Program-made: the position numbers and the translations under genes | Origin: Comamonadaceae bacterium | Lineage (GTDB): Bacteria > Pseudomonadota > Gammaproteobacteria > Burkholderiales > Burkholderiaceae | Direction: 5' to 3' | Assembly (NCBI GenBank): GCA_947484245.1 | Contig: CANKOT010000020.1 | Span: forward strand, 1-26,707 | DNA: 26,707 nt | Shown: piece by piece, positions 15,009 to 22,503 of the stretch | Position numbering within the stretch: the first letter of the stretch is position 1 | Layout: each line of letters starts with the position of its first letter | Notes under the pieces: model-generated | Told to the model about the DNA's origin: nothing | The model's input: only the letters and a program-made list of their open reading frames with translations | Database searches by the model: none

Positions 15009-16826
15009 TTAATTAGCAGAACCATCGTTGCCCCAAGTTGCCGGGGAACCAAACACACACCTAGGCACAAATGGATAGGCGTCGGTAATAAAGTAATGGT
15101 AGACCGCTGTGGTGGGTGATTCGGGCGTCACGCCATATCTGCCGTTGCAGGCATCTAAATGCCCTTTGCTGCTGGCCGAACTGCTGGCATCAAACACCCA
15201 ATCTTGTTCAAACGTGCCGTAGGGTGCAATGCTGGCAGAAGGACGGGAGCTGTAGCCAGCCGCTGCAAGTTCATCGGCGGTTCGAATTCGATAATTTGAT
15301 TTCATAACTGTTGCACCCCCAGTGGTGCTATTGATGTTGGTGAAGCCGTAGCGAGCATAAATTGGAAAACCATCCACTGCAAAACCGATGAGGGTCATGG
15401 TGTTGTTGCCTTTGCCCAATCGCGCAATTTGGCCTTCTGGCATACCATGTACATGGTAGTAGCCATACTTTTGGGTACTTGAAGAACCAGGCGACATGGT
15501 GGGTTGATTGTGGGAGTTGCTAGGATCTAGGCCCACGTCTTGGTATATATTTTTCCCCACCACGTTGTATGTTTTGCCGCTGCTCGTATAAGTTTCAGCG
15601 GTGCCTGCTTCAACTTTCACACTGTTGTTCAGGTAAGAGTAATAAGCAATCCATGTACATCTAAGCGTACCTGTCGACCATACTTTGCCCCCTGAAGTCC
15701 ACTTGTTGTTGGCGCTCGTGCTAGGCTCGGCAGAGCTTGTCCAGCTGTAGCAAGCTTCCGTGTCGTAGCCATTGGCGCCCTTGTTGTAAAGGGTTGAGAT
15801 GGTGCCTGTGAGTGGTACTGTTTTACTGACAGACTTAGCGCCAATGCTGTTGGGGTTGCCAGAAAAATAGGGCGAGCTTGTATAACCCGTCAAACCATTT
15901 GTAAAGAACTCAGACGATCTGTGGTCTGGTATGGCGTTGCCTGTGATGGTTCTTTGCGTGCTGGTGCAAGAAATAGTGGACTCACTGGTGCCACTGGTCA
16001 GTGAGCCTGCAGTGCTGTAAAAAGTAACGGTGGGAGGTAAGGGAAGACCTGTCGCTCTTTGGTTGGTGTAATTGCAATAGGCGGAGTAGCTAGGATATGC
16101 CGCGGTGTGAGCCGTATTCACGATACTGCTCAGAACCCCCGTTGCGTCAACTGAGCCCGCATTGGGAATGGTTGAAGTCGAACTTGTTGAGGTGGCAGCT
16201 ACAGCACTGGCGGCTGTTGCAGTGACTGTGCAGGTGTAGGTTTTGCCGTTGGTTAGGCCGCTTACAACCAGAGGGTTGGAGTAATTGGCTAAGTTGGTAC
16301 TAAATTCTGAACCAGTCCGGCTAGAGCTAGCAGTGCCGCCATCGTTAGAGGTACACACCGCGGTGTAAGAGGTGGCGGGCACAAATTTTGTGTTGCTCAG
16401 TTGGGCCGTAATTTTGCCGCCCATGAAGTTAAACATGACGCTGATTCGAGAATCGCCCGGCAAAATGTCCTTAATTTCGGGGGTGCTTACTTTGGTGCAA
16501 GTGGAGCCGATGGTGCAAGACACGCCAACTTTCAGGATGGTGCCAGCGGTAATGACCACGTTGTAATAAGTGGCAGATCCAACTGTGACCACAGGAATGC
16601 TGAGCTGGTTGTTGGCCGCGTTGTAAGTATCGTAGGTGTCTGCCGTTACGTTTGAGCCAACGCTGACAATCGTTCCGACAGTTATTTGAACATCTGAATA
16701 GAGGGTGTCTCCGACCTTCACTTGTGGAATGGTCAGAACATTGGTGGTGGCCTCATAACTGTCTGCAGCCAGCGCAAGATGGGTTGCAAACAATAACGAC
16801 AAAATGAATACCGACTTCTTAAGCAT
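15009..16826 (-). CDS. Exported YHYH-domain protein with fibronectin-like domain (short form)
   Basis: The product is 605 residues from ATG at 16826; a TTG 24 bases further upstream is also in frame, but AGG about 11 bases before the ATG favours the ATG. A Sec signal (SVFILSLLFATHLALA) is followed by two 40-residue repeats (SYEATTNVLTI..., TYNAANNQLSI...) like those of the 717-residue protein. Residues about 120-225 look like a fibronectin type III fold (LSNTKFVPATSYTAVC, GLTNGKTYTCTVTA). The C-terminal half is a YHYH domain: YYHVHGMP with H458 and H460, TLIGFAVDGFPIYARYG, and a late VYHYFITDAYPFVPRC. It is the first gene of the minus-strand operon, 40 bases before the HupE-type gene. Metal binding is plausible from the His residues; the function is unknown. 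Confidence 0.87.
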   Translation of the reverse strand: MLKKSVFILSLLFATHLALAADSYEATTNVLTIPQVKVGDTLYSDVQITVGTIVSVGSNVTADTYDTYNAANNQLSIPVVTVGSATYYNVVITAGTILKVGVSCTIGSTCTKVSTPEIKDILPGDSRISVMFNFMGGKITAQLSNTKFVPATSYTAVCTSNDGGTASSSRTGSEFSTNLANYSNPLVVSGLTNGKTYTCTVTATAASAVAATSTSSTSTIPNAGSVDATGVLSSIVNTAHTAAYPSYSAYCNYTNQRATGLPLPPTVTFYSTAGSLTSGTSESTISCTSTQRTITGNAIPDHRSSEFFTNGLTGYTSSPYFSGNPNSIGAKSVSKTVPLTGTISTLYNKGANGYDTEACYSWTSSAEPSTSANNKWTSGGKVWSTGTLRCTWIAYYSYLNNSVKVEAGTAETYTSSGKTYNVVGKNIYQDVGLDPSNSHNQPTMSPGSSSTQKYGYYHVHGMPEGQIARLGKGNNTMTLIGFAVDGFPIYARYGFTNINSTTGGATVMKSNYRIRTADELAAAGYSSRPSASIAPYGTFEQDWVFDASSSASSKGHLDACNGRYGVTPESPTTAVYHYFITDAYPFVPRCVFGSPATWGNDGSAN

Positions 16827-16878
16827 TTTGGAGCACCTGTAAGTATTCAAATTAAATCACCAAAGAGCGTAACAAAAT

Positions 16879-16907
16879 AGTATTGATTTTTGTCAAAGTT
16901 GTTGCAA
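16879..16907 (-). promoter_or_regulatory. Possible promoter of the YHYH/HupE operon
   Basis: Read on the minus strand, TTGCAA (16907-16902) and AATACT (16884-16879) are 17 bases apart. A TTGACA at 16896-16891 is an alternative -35 box but has no good -10 at the right distance. The site lies in the divergent region shared with the secretion operon, close to the TTCATATAAGAA half-site at 16928. Confidence 0.35.
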
Positions 16908-16927
16908 AAGAAGCAAAGAATTTAAGA

Positions 16928-16989
16928 TTCATATAAGAAAATGCTTGAAAATTCATATAGGAACCTTATATACTCGCTTCCTATATGAA
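16928..16989 (+). promoter_or_regulatory. Promoter with dyad operator of the type I secretion operon; near-leaderless start
   Basis: A perfect 12-bp inverted repeat, TTCATATAGGAA (16952-16963) and TTCCTATATGAA (16978-16989), has a 14-base spacer. A further direct half-site, TTCATATAAGAA, lies at 16928-16939, 24 bases upstream of the first arm. TTGAAA (16945-16950) and TATACT (16969-16974) form a sigma70-like promoter with an 18-base spacer, so the left arm lies between the boxes and the right arm covers the predicted start and the ATG at 16985. Transcription would begin about 0-4 bases before the ATG, and no Shine-Dalgarno is present, so the mRNA is probably leaderless. The geometry fits a repressor operator; the binding protein is unknown. 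Confidence 0.65.
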
Positions 16990-17641
16990 CTTCATTACGC
17001 GTATTCCTCTCAATACAACACCTGAGCAATTTGCAAGATTGCAAGCTTTGCAATCTGCTTTTGCACAGGTATGCAATGCCTTAGCACCCGAAGTGCAAAA
17101 GAGCCGGATATGGAATCGTGTGGCTTTGCATCACATGTACTACCGAGTTTTAAGGGAGAAATTTCCTGCGTTGGGTTCACAAATGATTTGTAACGCCATT
17201 TATGCGGTCTCAAGAACCTCTCGCATGGTTTTTCAGACCCCCGGCAGCCCCTTTAATTTGACAAAGTTGGGCGAAAAAGGCTTGCCTTTATTGCAATTTG
17301 CCGACAGTTGCCCTGTTTATTTTGATCGTCACACCCTCAGCATCAAGGATCACAAGTTGTCCATGTTCACCTTGGACGGTCGCATGCATTTTCAGCTCAC
17401 CCTTTCAAATGAGCAATTAATGTTGTTTAAAGTAGCTAAATTACGCGAAATTTCGTTAACTCGTCAATTGGACGGCTTGTACCAACTGACCTTTCATCTC
17501 GACCAGCAAATGGCATTGTCAGAGCCTGAGGCTCAAGCCATCCTAGATGTTCAACTGCAGTCTGATGCGGGGGTCCCCCCTGAATTGCTGGCTGCCAAGT
17601 CATTCATTCCCGATTACGTATCCGTAGAGGTTGCTTTATGA
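16985..17641 (+). CDS. TnpB/IS605 OrfB-derived N-terminal-half protein without RuvC nuclease domain
   Basis: The product is 218 residues. The pattern matches the N-terminal half of one subgroup of IS605 OrfB/TnpB proteins. It opens with a beta strand and TPEQFARL (residues about 1-18), then a helical region with CNAL, VALHHMYYRVLREKFP and QMICNAIYAVSRT (about 30-78). PVYFDRHTLSIK, LSMFTLDGRMHF and a final LDGLYQLTFHLD strand (about 110-175) correspond to the WED barrel. In TnpB the RuvC domain with its GVDxG motif would follow; here only about 40 residues remain and none fit, and the next gene starts within its stop codon (ATGA at 17638). It is therefore an intact, nuclease-less gene rather than a decaying element; no tnpA or transposon ends are visible. 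It is the first gene of the type I secretion operon. I infer a domesticated nucleic-acid-binding regulator, perhaps analogous to nuclease-dead TnpB repressors; the function is untested. Confidence 0.7.
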   Translation: MNFITRIPLNTTPEQFARLQALQSAFAQVCNALAPEVQKSRIWNRVALHHMYYRVLREKFPALGSQMICNAIYAVSRTSRMVFQTPGSPFNLTKLGEKGLPLLQFADSCPVYFDRHTLSIKDHKLSMFTLDGRMHFQLTLSNEQLMLFKVAKLREISLTRQLDGLYQLTFHLDQQMALSEPEAQAILDVQLQSDAGVPPELLAAKSFIPDYVSVEVAL

Positions 17642-19359
17642 ATCCCCAAAATCCAACCCCTGAACTTTCGAGGGCGATTGAGCCTTTAAAACCAGAAATA
17701 CTGAGGGCCATTGGCTTTAGCACAGTGATCAGCCTGTTGGCTTTGGCGCCAACAGCTTACATGCTGGAGGTCTATGAACGTGTGGTGAACAGCAGAAGCC
17801 TTATGACCTTGGCCATGCTGACACTGATGGTGGTCTTGGCCTACGGCGTGATGGAGCTTCTTGAAAAAGTTCGAGGTGCTTTGTTACGTGCTTCTTGTGT
17901 GCGTTTGGATGAGAAGTTATCAGCCAGAGTCTATGGCGCAATGTTTCAAGGATTTTTAAAACGCCAAATGGGCGGTGGTTTGCAAGCCATGAACGACCTT
18001 AAAACGGTTCGTGAATTTTTGTTCAATCCAGCCTTACTGGCCATGATGGAGGCGCCAGTGGCTTTGGTCGCGTTGGTTTTGATCTTTGCTATCAGTCCAG
18101 TGCTTGGTTGGTGTGCACTGGTGGGTGCGATCGCGCAGATGAGTGTGGCATGGTTCAATGAAAAAGCCACTCGAGCCCCTTTGATGGAGGCCAATCGTGC
18201 GGCCATGGGCGCCCAGCAATTTGCCGATGCCTCACTTAGAAATGCCCATGTGATGGAATCGATGGGCATGCTAGATGCTGTGCACGAACGCTGGCAAAAA
18301 AGACAACGTGAATTTTTAATGCTCCAGGCAACGGCTTCAGAGGGTGCTGGTTTGTGGACAGCCATGTCTAAATTTGTTCAGCAGGTCATGGGCTCGCTGC
18401 TTCTGGGATTGGGTGCTTGGCTATTTTTGGGCAATGCCATGAACGGTGGTCCCAGCATGATGATCATTGCCTCAGTTTTAGGGGGGAGAGTACTAGCCCC
18501 CTTAGGTCAGGTGGTTGCGCAATGGAATTCGGTTGTTAATTTTCGTGGTGCTTGGTCTCGGCTTGAAGCATTGTTGGCGGCCATACCTCCCAAAACGGAG
18601 TCTATGGCCCTGCCAGCACCTAAAGGCTTATTGACCGTAGAGGGTTTGATGGCCGGTGCGCCTGGTCAAAACGTACCCATCATTCGAGGCATTCAGTTGG
18701 CACTCATGCCTGGCGAGGTCTTGGCTGTTGTAGGCCCCTCTGCTTCAGGTAAAACCACTTTGGCGCGAATGTTAGTGGGTTTGTGGCCTGCTATGAGCGG
18801 TAAGGTGCGACTGGATGGCGCAGATGTTCATGCATGGGACAAATCGGAGTTGGGTCCGTACGTTGGTTATCTGCCTCAAGGTGTGGAGTTGCTTGATGGC
18901 ACGATTGCTGAAAACATTTCTAGGTTTGGCGAGCTTGACATGGCGCAAGTAGAGGCTGCAGCGAAGCTTGTGGGGCTGCATGATCTGATTATGGCCCTGC
19001 CTGACGCATACAACACGGGTATTGGCCGTGACGGGGCGGTGTTGTCAGGAGGTCAACGTCAACGCGTTGGTTTGGCGCGTGCTTTGTATGGCAAACCCGT
19101 TTTTGTGGTGCTCGACGAGCCCAACTCAAGTTTGGACGAAGCAGGCGATGCCGCGTTGGCTGCTGCCATTGCAGCCCTGAAACAACTTGGCACCACTTTT
19201 GTCATCATGACCCATCGAACCAGTATTTTGGGTGTGGCAGACAAGATGCTGCTAATGCGCGATGGCGCTCAGCAAATGTTTGGACCCCGAGATGAAGTGT
19301 TGAAGGCCTTGCAGCCCCAGCCTCAAGCCCAAGTACAACAAGTTGCTGCGGCTGCTTAA
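17638..19359 (+). CDS. Type I secretion ABC transporter, PrtD-type (first copy)
   Basis: The product is 573 residues and its start is coupled to the upstream gene by ATGA. The N-terminal half is the ABC exporter membrane domain (segments near residues 22-45, 60-75, 135-165 and 250-285; LALAPTAYMLEVYERVVNS is typical of PrtD/LapB-type proteins). The nucleotide-binding domain is intact: Walker A GPSASGKTT at 366-374, signature LSGGQ from 469, Walker B VVLDEP with D493 and E494, and H-loop His526. It would energise one-step export of RTX proteins across both membranes together with the adaptor at 21127 and channel at 22503. A second PrtD-type gene follows 17 bases later, so a heterodimer is possible. 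Confidence 0.93.
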   Translation: MNPQNPTPELSRAIEPLKPEILRAIGFSTVISLLALAPTAYMLEVYERVVNSRSLMTLAMLTLMVVLAYGVMELLEKVRGALLRASCVRLDEKLSARVYGAMFQGFLKRQMGGGLQAMNDLKTVREFLFNPALLAMMEAPVALVALVLIFAISPVLGWCALVGAIAQMSVAWFNEKATRAPLMEANRAAMGAQQFADASLRNAHVMESMGMLDAVHERWQKRQREFLMLQATASEGAGLWTAMSKFVQQVMGSLLLGLGAWLFLGNAMNGGPSMMIIASVLGGRVLAPLGQVVAQWNSVVNFRGAWSRLEALLAAIPPKTESMALPAPKGLLTVEGLMAGAPGQNVPIIRGIQLALMPGEVLAVVGPSASGKTTLARMLVGLWPAMSGKVRLDGADVHAWDKSELGPYVGYLPQGVELLDGTIAENISRFGELDMAQVEAAAKLVGLHDLIMALPDAYNTGIGRDGAVLSGGQRQRVGLARALYGKPVFVVLDEPNSSLDEAGDAALAAAIAALKQLGTTFVIMTHRTSILGVADKMLLMRDGAQQMFGPRDEVLKALQPQPQAQVQQVAAAA

Positions 19360-19376
19360 ACAGACAGGAACAAAAA

Positions 19377-21098
19377 ATGAAAACACCTGATCTTTTTAAC
19401 CGCGACGAGCTATCCAGAACTCTCTGGGACTTTAGATATGAATTCATGGTGGCTGGCCTGTTCAGTATGGTGGCCAATTTGCTCATGTTGACACCGACCA
19501 TCTACATGTTGCAAGTTTATGACCGCGTCATGGTGAGTCAAAACACGGGCACTTTAGTGGTCATGTCATTGATCACACTGTTTCTTTTTGGCGTGCTCAC
19601 TTTTTCTGAGTGGTCGCGATCTAAATTGTTGGTCCGTTCTGGTGTCCGTTTAGATGAAGTTCTTAGCAAAAGACTGTTTCATGCCAGTTATGAAGCGCAT
19701 TTGAATCCACAGGTCACCAATCCTTCGGGTGCTTTCAATGACTTAACGCAATTGCGCCAATTCCTAACAGGTAACGGCATCTTTGCATTTTTCGATGCGC
19801 CCTGGGCCCCAATTTACATTGCAGTGCTGTTCATGTTGCATCCTTGGCTAGGGATCATGGCGATTTTTTTTGGTGCGGTTCAATCGGTGTTGGCTTGGTG
19901 GGGCAACAATGCCACCAAACCCACGCAGGCGGACGCTAGCAAATCTCAGCTTGAAGTGAACGGCTATTTGCAAAGCAAATTTAGAAATGCCGAAGTTTTA
20001 GAAGCCATGGGCATGGTGCCTTACTTGTTCAGGCGCTGGAGCGAAAAAAATGCAAGGGCCTTGGGTCAAGGGATGAATGCGCAAGCAGTCTCGGGCAGGG
20101 TGGTCGCGTGGAGTAAGTTTGTTCGCTACACCCAGCAGTCCTTGGCTTTGGGCGGCGGTGCCTTGTTGGTCATTCAGGGTGAGCTATCGCCTGGTGCCAT
20201 GATTGCGGCCAATGTGCTCATGACCAGAGCATTGGCCCCCATCGATTTGATGGTTTCAACCTGGAGTGGTTTTTTATCCGCCAAGGAAGCTTTCATTCGT
20301 CTTCGAGCCTTACTAGAAGCTCACCCAATGCGTCATCTGAAGCTCAAAGGCATAGAACCAAAAGGTGATCTGGTTTTAAGCGATGTGGTGGCCAGTGCGC
20401 CTGGCCGTTCAACACCCATCATTAAAGCGGTCAGTGCCATCATGCCTGCTGGTACCGTCACGGTGGTGTTGGGCGCATCAGGTTCGGGTAAATCAACCTT
20501 GGCGCGTGTCATCTTGGGCATTTGGCCAGCGTCGTCGGGGTCGGTGATGCTAGACGGCCAAGCTGTTGGAAGTTGGGATCGAATGGAATTGGGCCCACAC
20601 ATTGGCTACTTGCCGCAAGACATTGAATTGTTTGACGGCAGCATTGCAGAAAACATTGCAAGAGCAGGCCGTGTAGATTCTGAAAAGGTCATTGCGGCAG
20701 CTGAAGCCTCCGGCTTGCACACCATGATTTTGAGATTTCCAAAAGGCTATGACACACCGATGGGAGAGGCCGGCAGTTTGTTGTCGGGAGGTCAACGTCA
20801 GCGCATAGGTTTGGCTAGGGCTTTGTATGGTGACCCAGCTTTGGTGGTACTTGACGAGCCGAATGCCAACTTGGACGATGAAGGCGAAGCCGCTTTGGTT
20901 CGAGCCGTGAATGGCCTCAAGGCCAAGCGTAAAACGGTTGTTTTAATTAGTCACCGCCCAGGAATTATCAGTGTGGCCGATCGCTTGCTTATTTTGCACG
21001 AAGGCACTGTTCAAGCCAGTGGCCCGCGAGATGGGGTATTGGCAGCACTTCAACAACAACGTGAGGCTGCGCAAATTGCTGCTCAGCCAGCCGCTTAA
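19377..21098 (+). CDS. Type I secretion ABC transporter, PrtD-type (second copy)
   Basis: The product is also 573 residues, with AGGA as Shine-Dalgarno before ATG 19377. The membrane domain (TPTIYMLQVYDRVMVSQN near residues 40-57, AFFDAPWAPIYIAVLF near 139-154) and the nucleotide-binding domain align with the preceding gene. Walker A (GASGSGKST, starting at residue 366) and the LSGGQ signature (starting at 469) fall at the same residue numbers. Walker B VVLDEP and the H-loop ISHRPG are intact, so both ATPase sites look functional. The DAPWAPIY segment is very characteristic of PrtD-family type I permease/ATPases. It may pair with the first copy or serve a different substrate set. The adaptor gene follows after 28 bases. 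Confidence 0.94.
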   Translation: MKTPDLFNRDELSRTLWDFRYEFMVAGLFSMVANLLMLTPTIYMLQVYDRVMVSQNTGTLVVMSLITLFLFGVLTFSEWSRSKLLVRSGVRLDEVLSKRLFHASYEAHLNPQVTNPSGAFNDLTQLRQFLTGNGIFAFFDAPWAPIYIAVLFMLHPWLGIMAIFFGAVQSVLAWWGNNATKPTQADASKSQLEVNGYLQSKFRNAEVLEAMGMVPYLFRRWSEKNARALGQGMNAQAVSGRVVAWSKFVRYTQQSLALGGGALLVIQGELSPGAMIAANVLMTRALAPIDLMVSTWSGFLSAKEAFIRLRALLEAHPMRHLKLKGIEPKGDLVLSDVVASAPGRSTPIIKAVSAIMPAGTVTVVLGASGSGKSTLARVILGIWPASSGSVMLDGQAVGSWDRMELGPHIGYLPQDIELFDGSIAENIARAGRVDSEKVIAAAEASGLHTMILRFPKGYDTPMGEAGSLLSGGQRQRIGLARALYGDPALVVLDEPNANLDDEGEAALVRAVNGLKAKRKTVVLISHRPGIISVADRLLILHEGTVQASGPRDGVLAALQQQREAAQIAAQPAA

Positions 21099-21126
21099 TT
21101 TTTCAGACATTTGAAACGAGATTGTC

Positions 21127-22503
21127 ATGGCATTACCAAATATTTTTAAATCATCCAATGCGCCTGTGCAAGATGCCCAGCTTGTTCTGACCGAAGACGC
21201 TTCAGGGCCTCGTGCGTCTGCAGACACGCGCAGTGTTGCACGCACGGGTCTTTGGATTTTAGGCATCGGATTTGGAGGCTTCTTGTTGTGGGCAGCACTT
21301 GCTCCTCTTGACGAAGGTGTTCCAACACATGGCATGGTGACCTTAGACACCAAACGCAAAGCGGTTCAACACTTGTCTGGCGGTATTGTGAAAGAGGTAT
21401 TGGTCCAAGAAGGCGAAAAAGTGAAAGAGGGGCAGCCCTTGGTTCGGCTAGACCCTGCTGTGGCTCGGTCCAACTATGAATCCGTCAGGCAGCGTTATTT
21501 AGGCTTTAGGGCCATGCAAAGCCGATTGTTTGCTGAGCAAGCTGGAAGGGATTTGATAGAGTTTCATCCCGACGTCAAAGACGCCATGGGAGATCCTTTG
21601 ATCAAGCAACAAGTTGTCACTCAGCAACAGCTTATTCAAGCTCGAAGAGCTGCACTGGCAGCTGATTTACAAGGTGTAGAAGAAAGCATTCAAGGATTGA
21701 AAGAGCAGTTAAATTCTTATCAGAATATTTTGGTGCAAAGAAGGCAGCAATTGGCCTTGTTATCGGAGGAACTGAACAACACGCGAGGCATGGTGAAAGA
21801 AGGATATGCCCCTCGCAATAGACAACTCGAACTAGAGCGGATGGTGGCTGAATCGAATGCCGCGATTGCAGACTTAACCGGCAACAATTTAAGAGTGACA
21901 AGACAAATTGCAGAGTTGACGCAACGTTCAATGGGGCGCAAACAAGAGTATCGCAAGGAAATTGAATCGCAGTTGGCAGATGTCACGCGCGAAGTACAGT
22001 CAGATGCAGAAAAATACATTGCAGTCAAAGCAGATTTAGATCGCATGGAAATTAAGTCGCCAGCCGCAGGTCAGGTGGTGGGCCTCTCGGTGCAAACGGT
22101 GGGCGCTGTGTTACAACCCGGTCAAAAGTTGTTGGATGTAGTGCCAGAAAACCAAACTCTTTTGCTAGAGGCTCAAATTCCCCCGCATTTGATTGACAAA
22201 GTTCACACTGGCTTGCCAGCCGATATTCGTTTTAATTCATTTGCCCATTCTCCTCAACTGGTGGTTGAAGGCAAGCTGCTATCTGTTTCTGGCGATTTGC
22301 TAAGCGATCCGCAAGCGCCTCAATATGCCTATTATTTGGCACGTGTGCAGGTAACTCCTGAGGGAATGAAAACGCTGGGGCAAAGACAAATGCAACCAGG
22401 TATGCCTGTCGAAATTGTGATCAAGACAGGTGAGCGATCCATGCTTACCTATTTGATGCACCCCTTGCTGAAGCGCGTAGCCGCTTCTTTGAAGGAAGAG
22501 TGA
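21127..22503 (+). CDS. Type I secretion membrane fusion protein, HlyD/PrtE family
   Basis: The product is 458 residues. A short cytoplasmic N-terminus is followed by one membrane segment (GLWILGIGFGGFLLWAALAP, residues about 41-60) and the family's GMVTLDTKRKAVQHLSGGIV strand, then a lipoyl-like half (EVLVQEGEKVKEGQPLVRLDP). Residues about 120-310 form a long coiled coil rich in Gln, Glu and Leu. The barrel and C-terminal MQPGMPVEIVIKTGERS segment close the protein. It bridges the ABC transporter and the TolC-type channel in the periplasm. Its stop overlaps the next gene's ATG (TGATG at 22501-22505). Confidence 0.94.
   Translation: MALPNIFKSSNAPVQDAQLVLTEDASGPRASADTRSVARTGLWILGIGFGGFLLWAALAPLDEGVPTHGMVTLDTKRKAVQHLSGGIVKEVLVQEGEKVKEGQPLVRLDPAVARSNYESVRQRYLGFRAMQSRLFAEQAGRDLIEFHPDVKDAMGDPLIKQQVVTQQQLIQARRAALAADLQGVEESIQGLKEQLNSYQNILVQRRQQLALLSEELNNTRGMVKEGYAPRNRQLELERMVAESNAAIADLTGNNLRVTRQIAELTQRSMGRKQEYRKEIESQLADVTREVQSDAEKYIAVKADLDRMEIKSPAAGQVVGLSVQTVGAVLQPGQKLLDVVPENQTLLLEAQIPPHLIDKVHTGLPADIRFNSFAHSPQLVVEGKLLSVSGDLLSDPQAPQYAYYLARVQVTPEGMKTLGQRQMQPGMPVEIVIKTGERSMLTYLMHPLLKRVAASLKEE

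Noticed and set aside
16985..17641. An active IS200/IS605 insertion sequence at the TnpB-like gene
   Set aside because: There is no tnpA, no RuvC domain, no left- or right-end hairpins, and the gene overlaps the ABC transporter start; this is a domesticated gene, not an element.
17580..17700. Omega-RNA-like guide overlapping the 3' end of the TnpB-like gene
   Set aside because: The 3' end is the coding start of the ABC transporter and I see no structured non-coding segment there; any guide RNA would have to be elsewhere.
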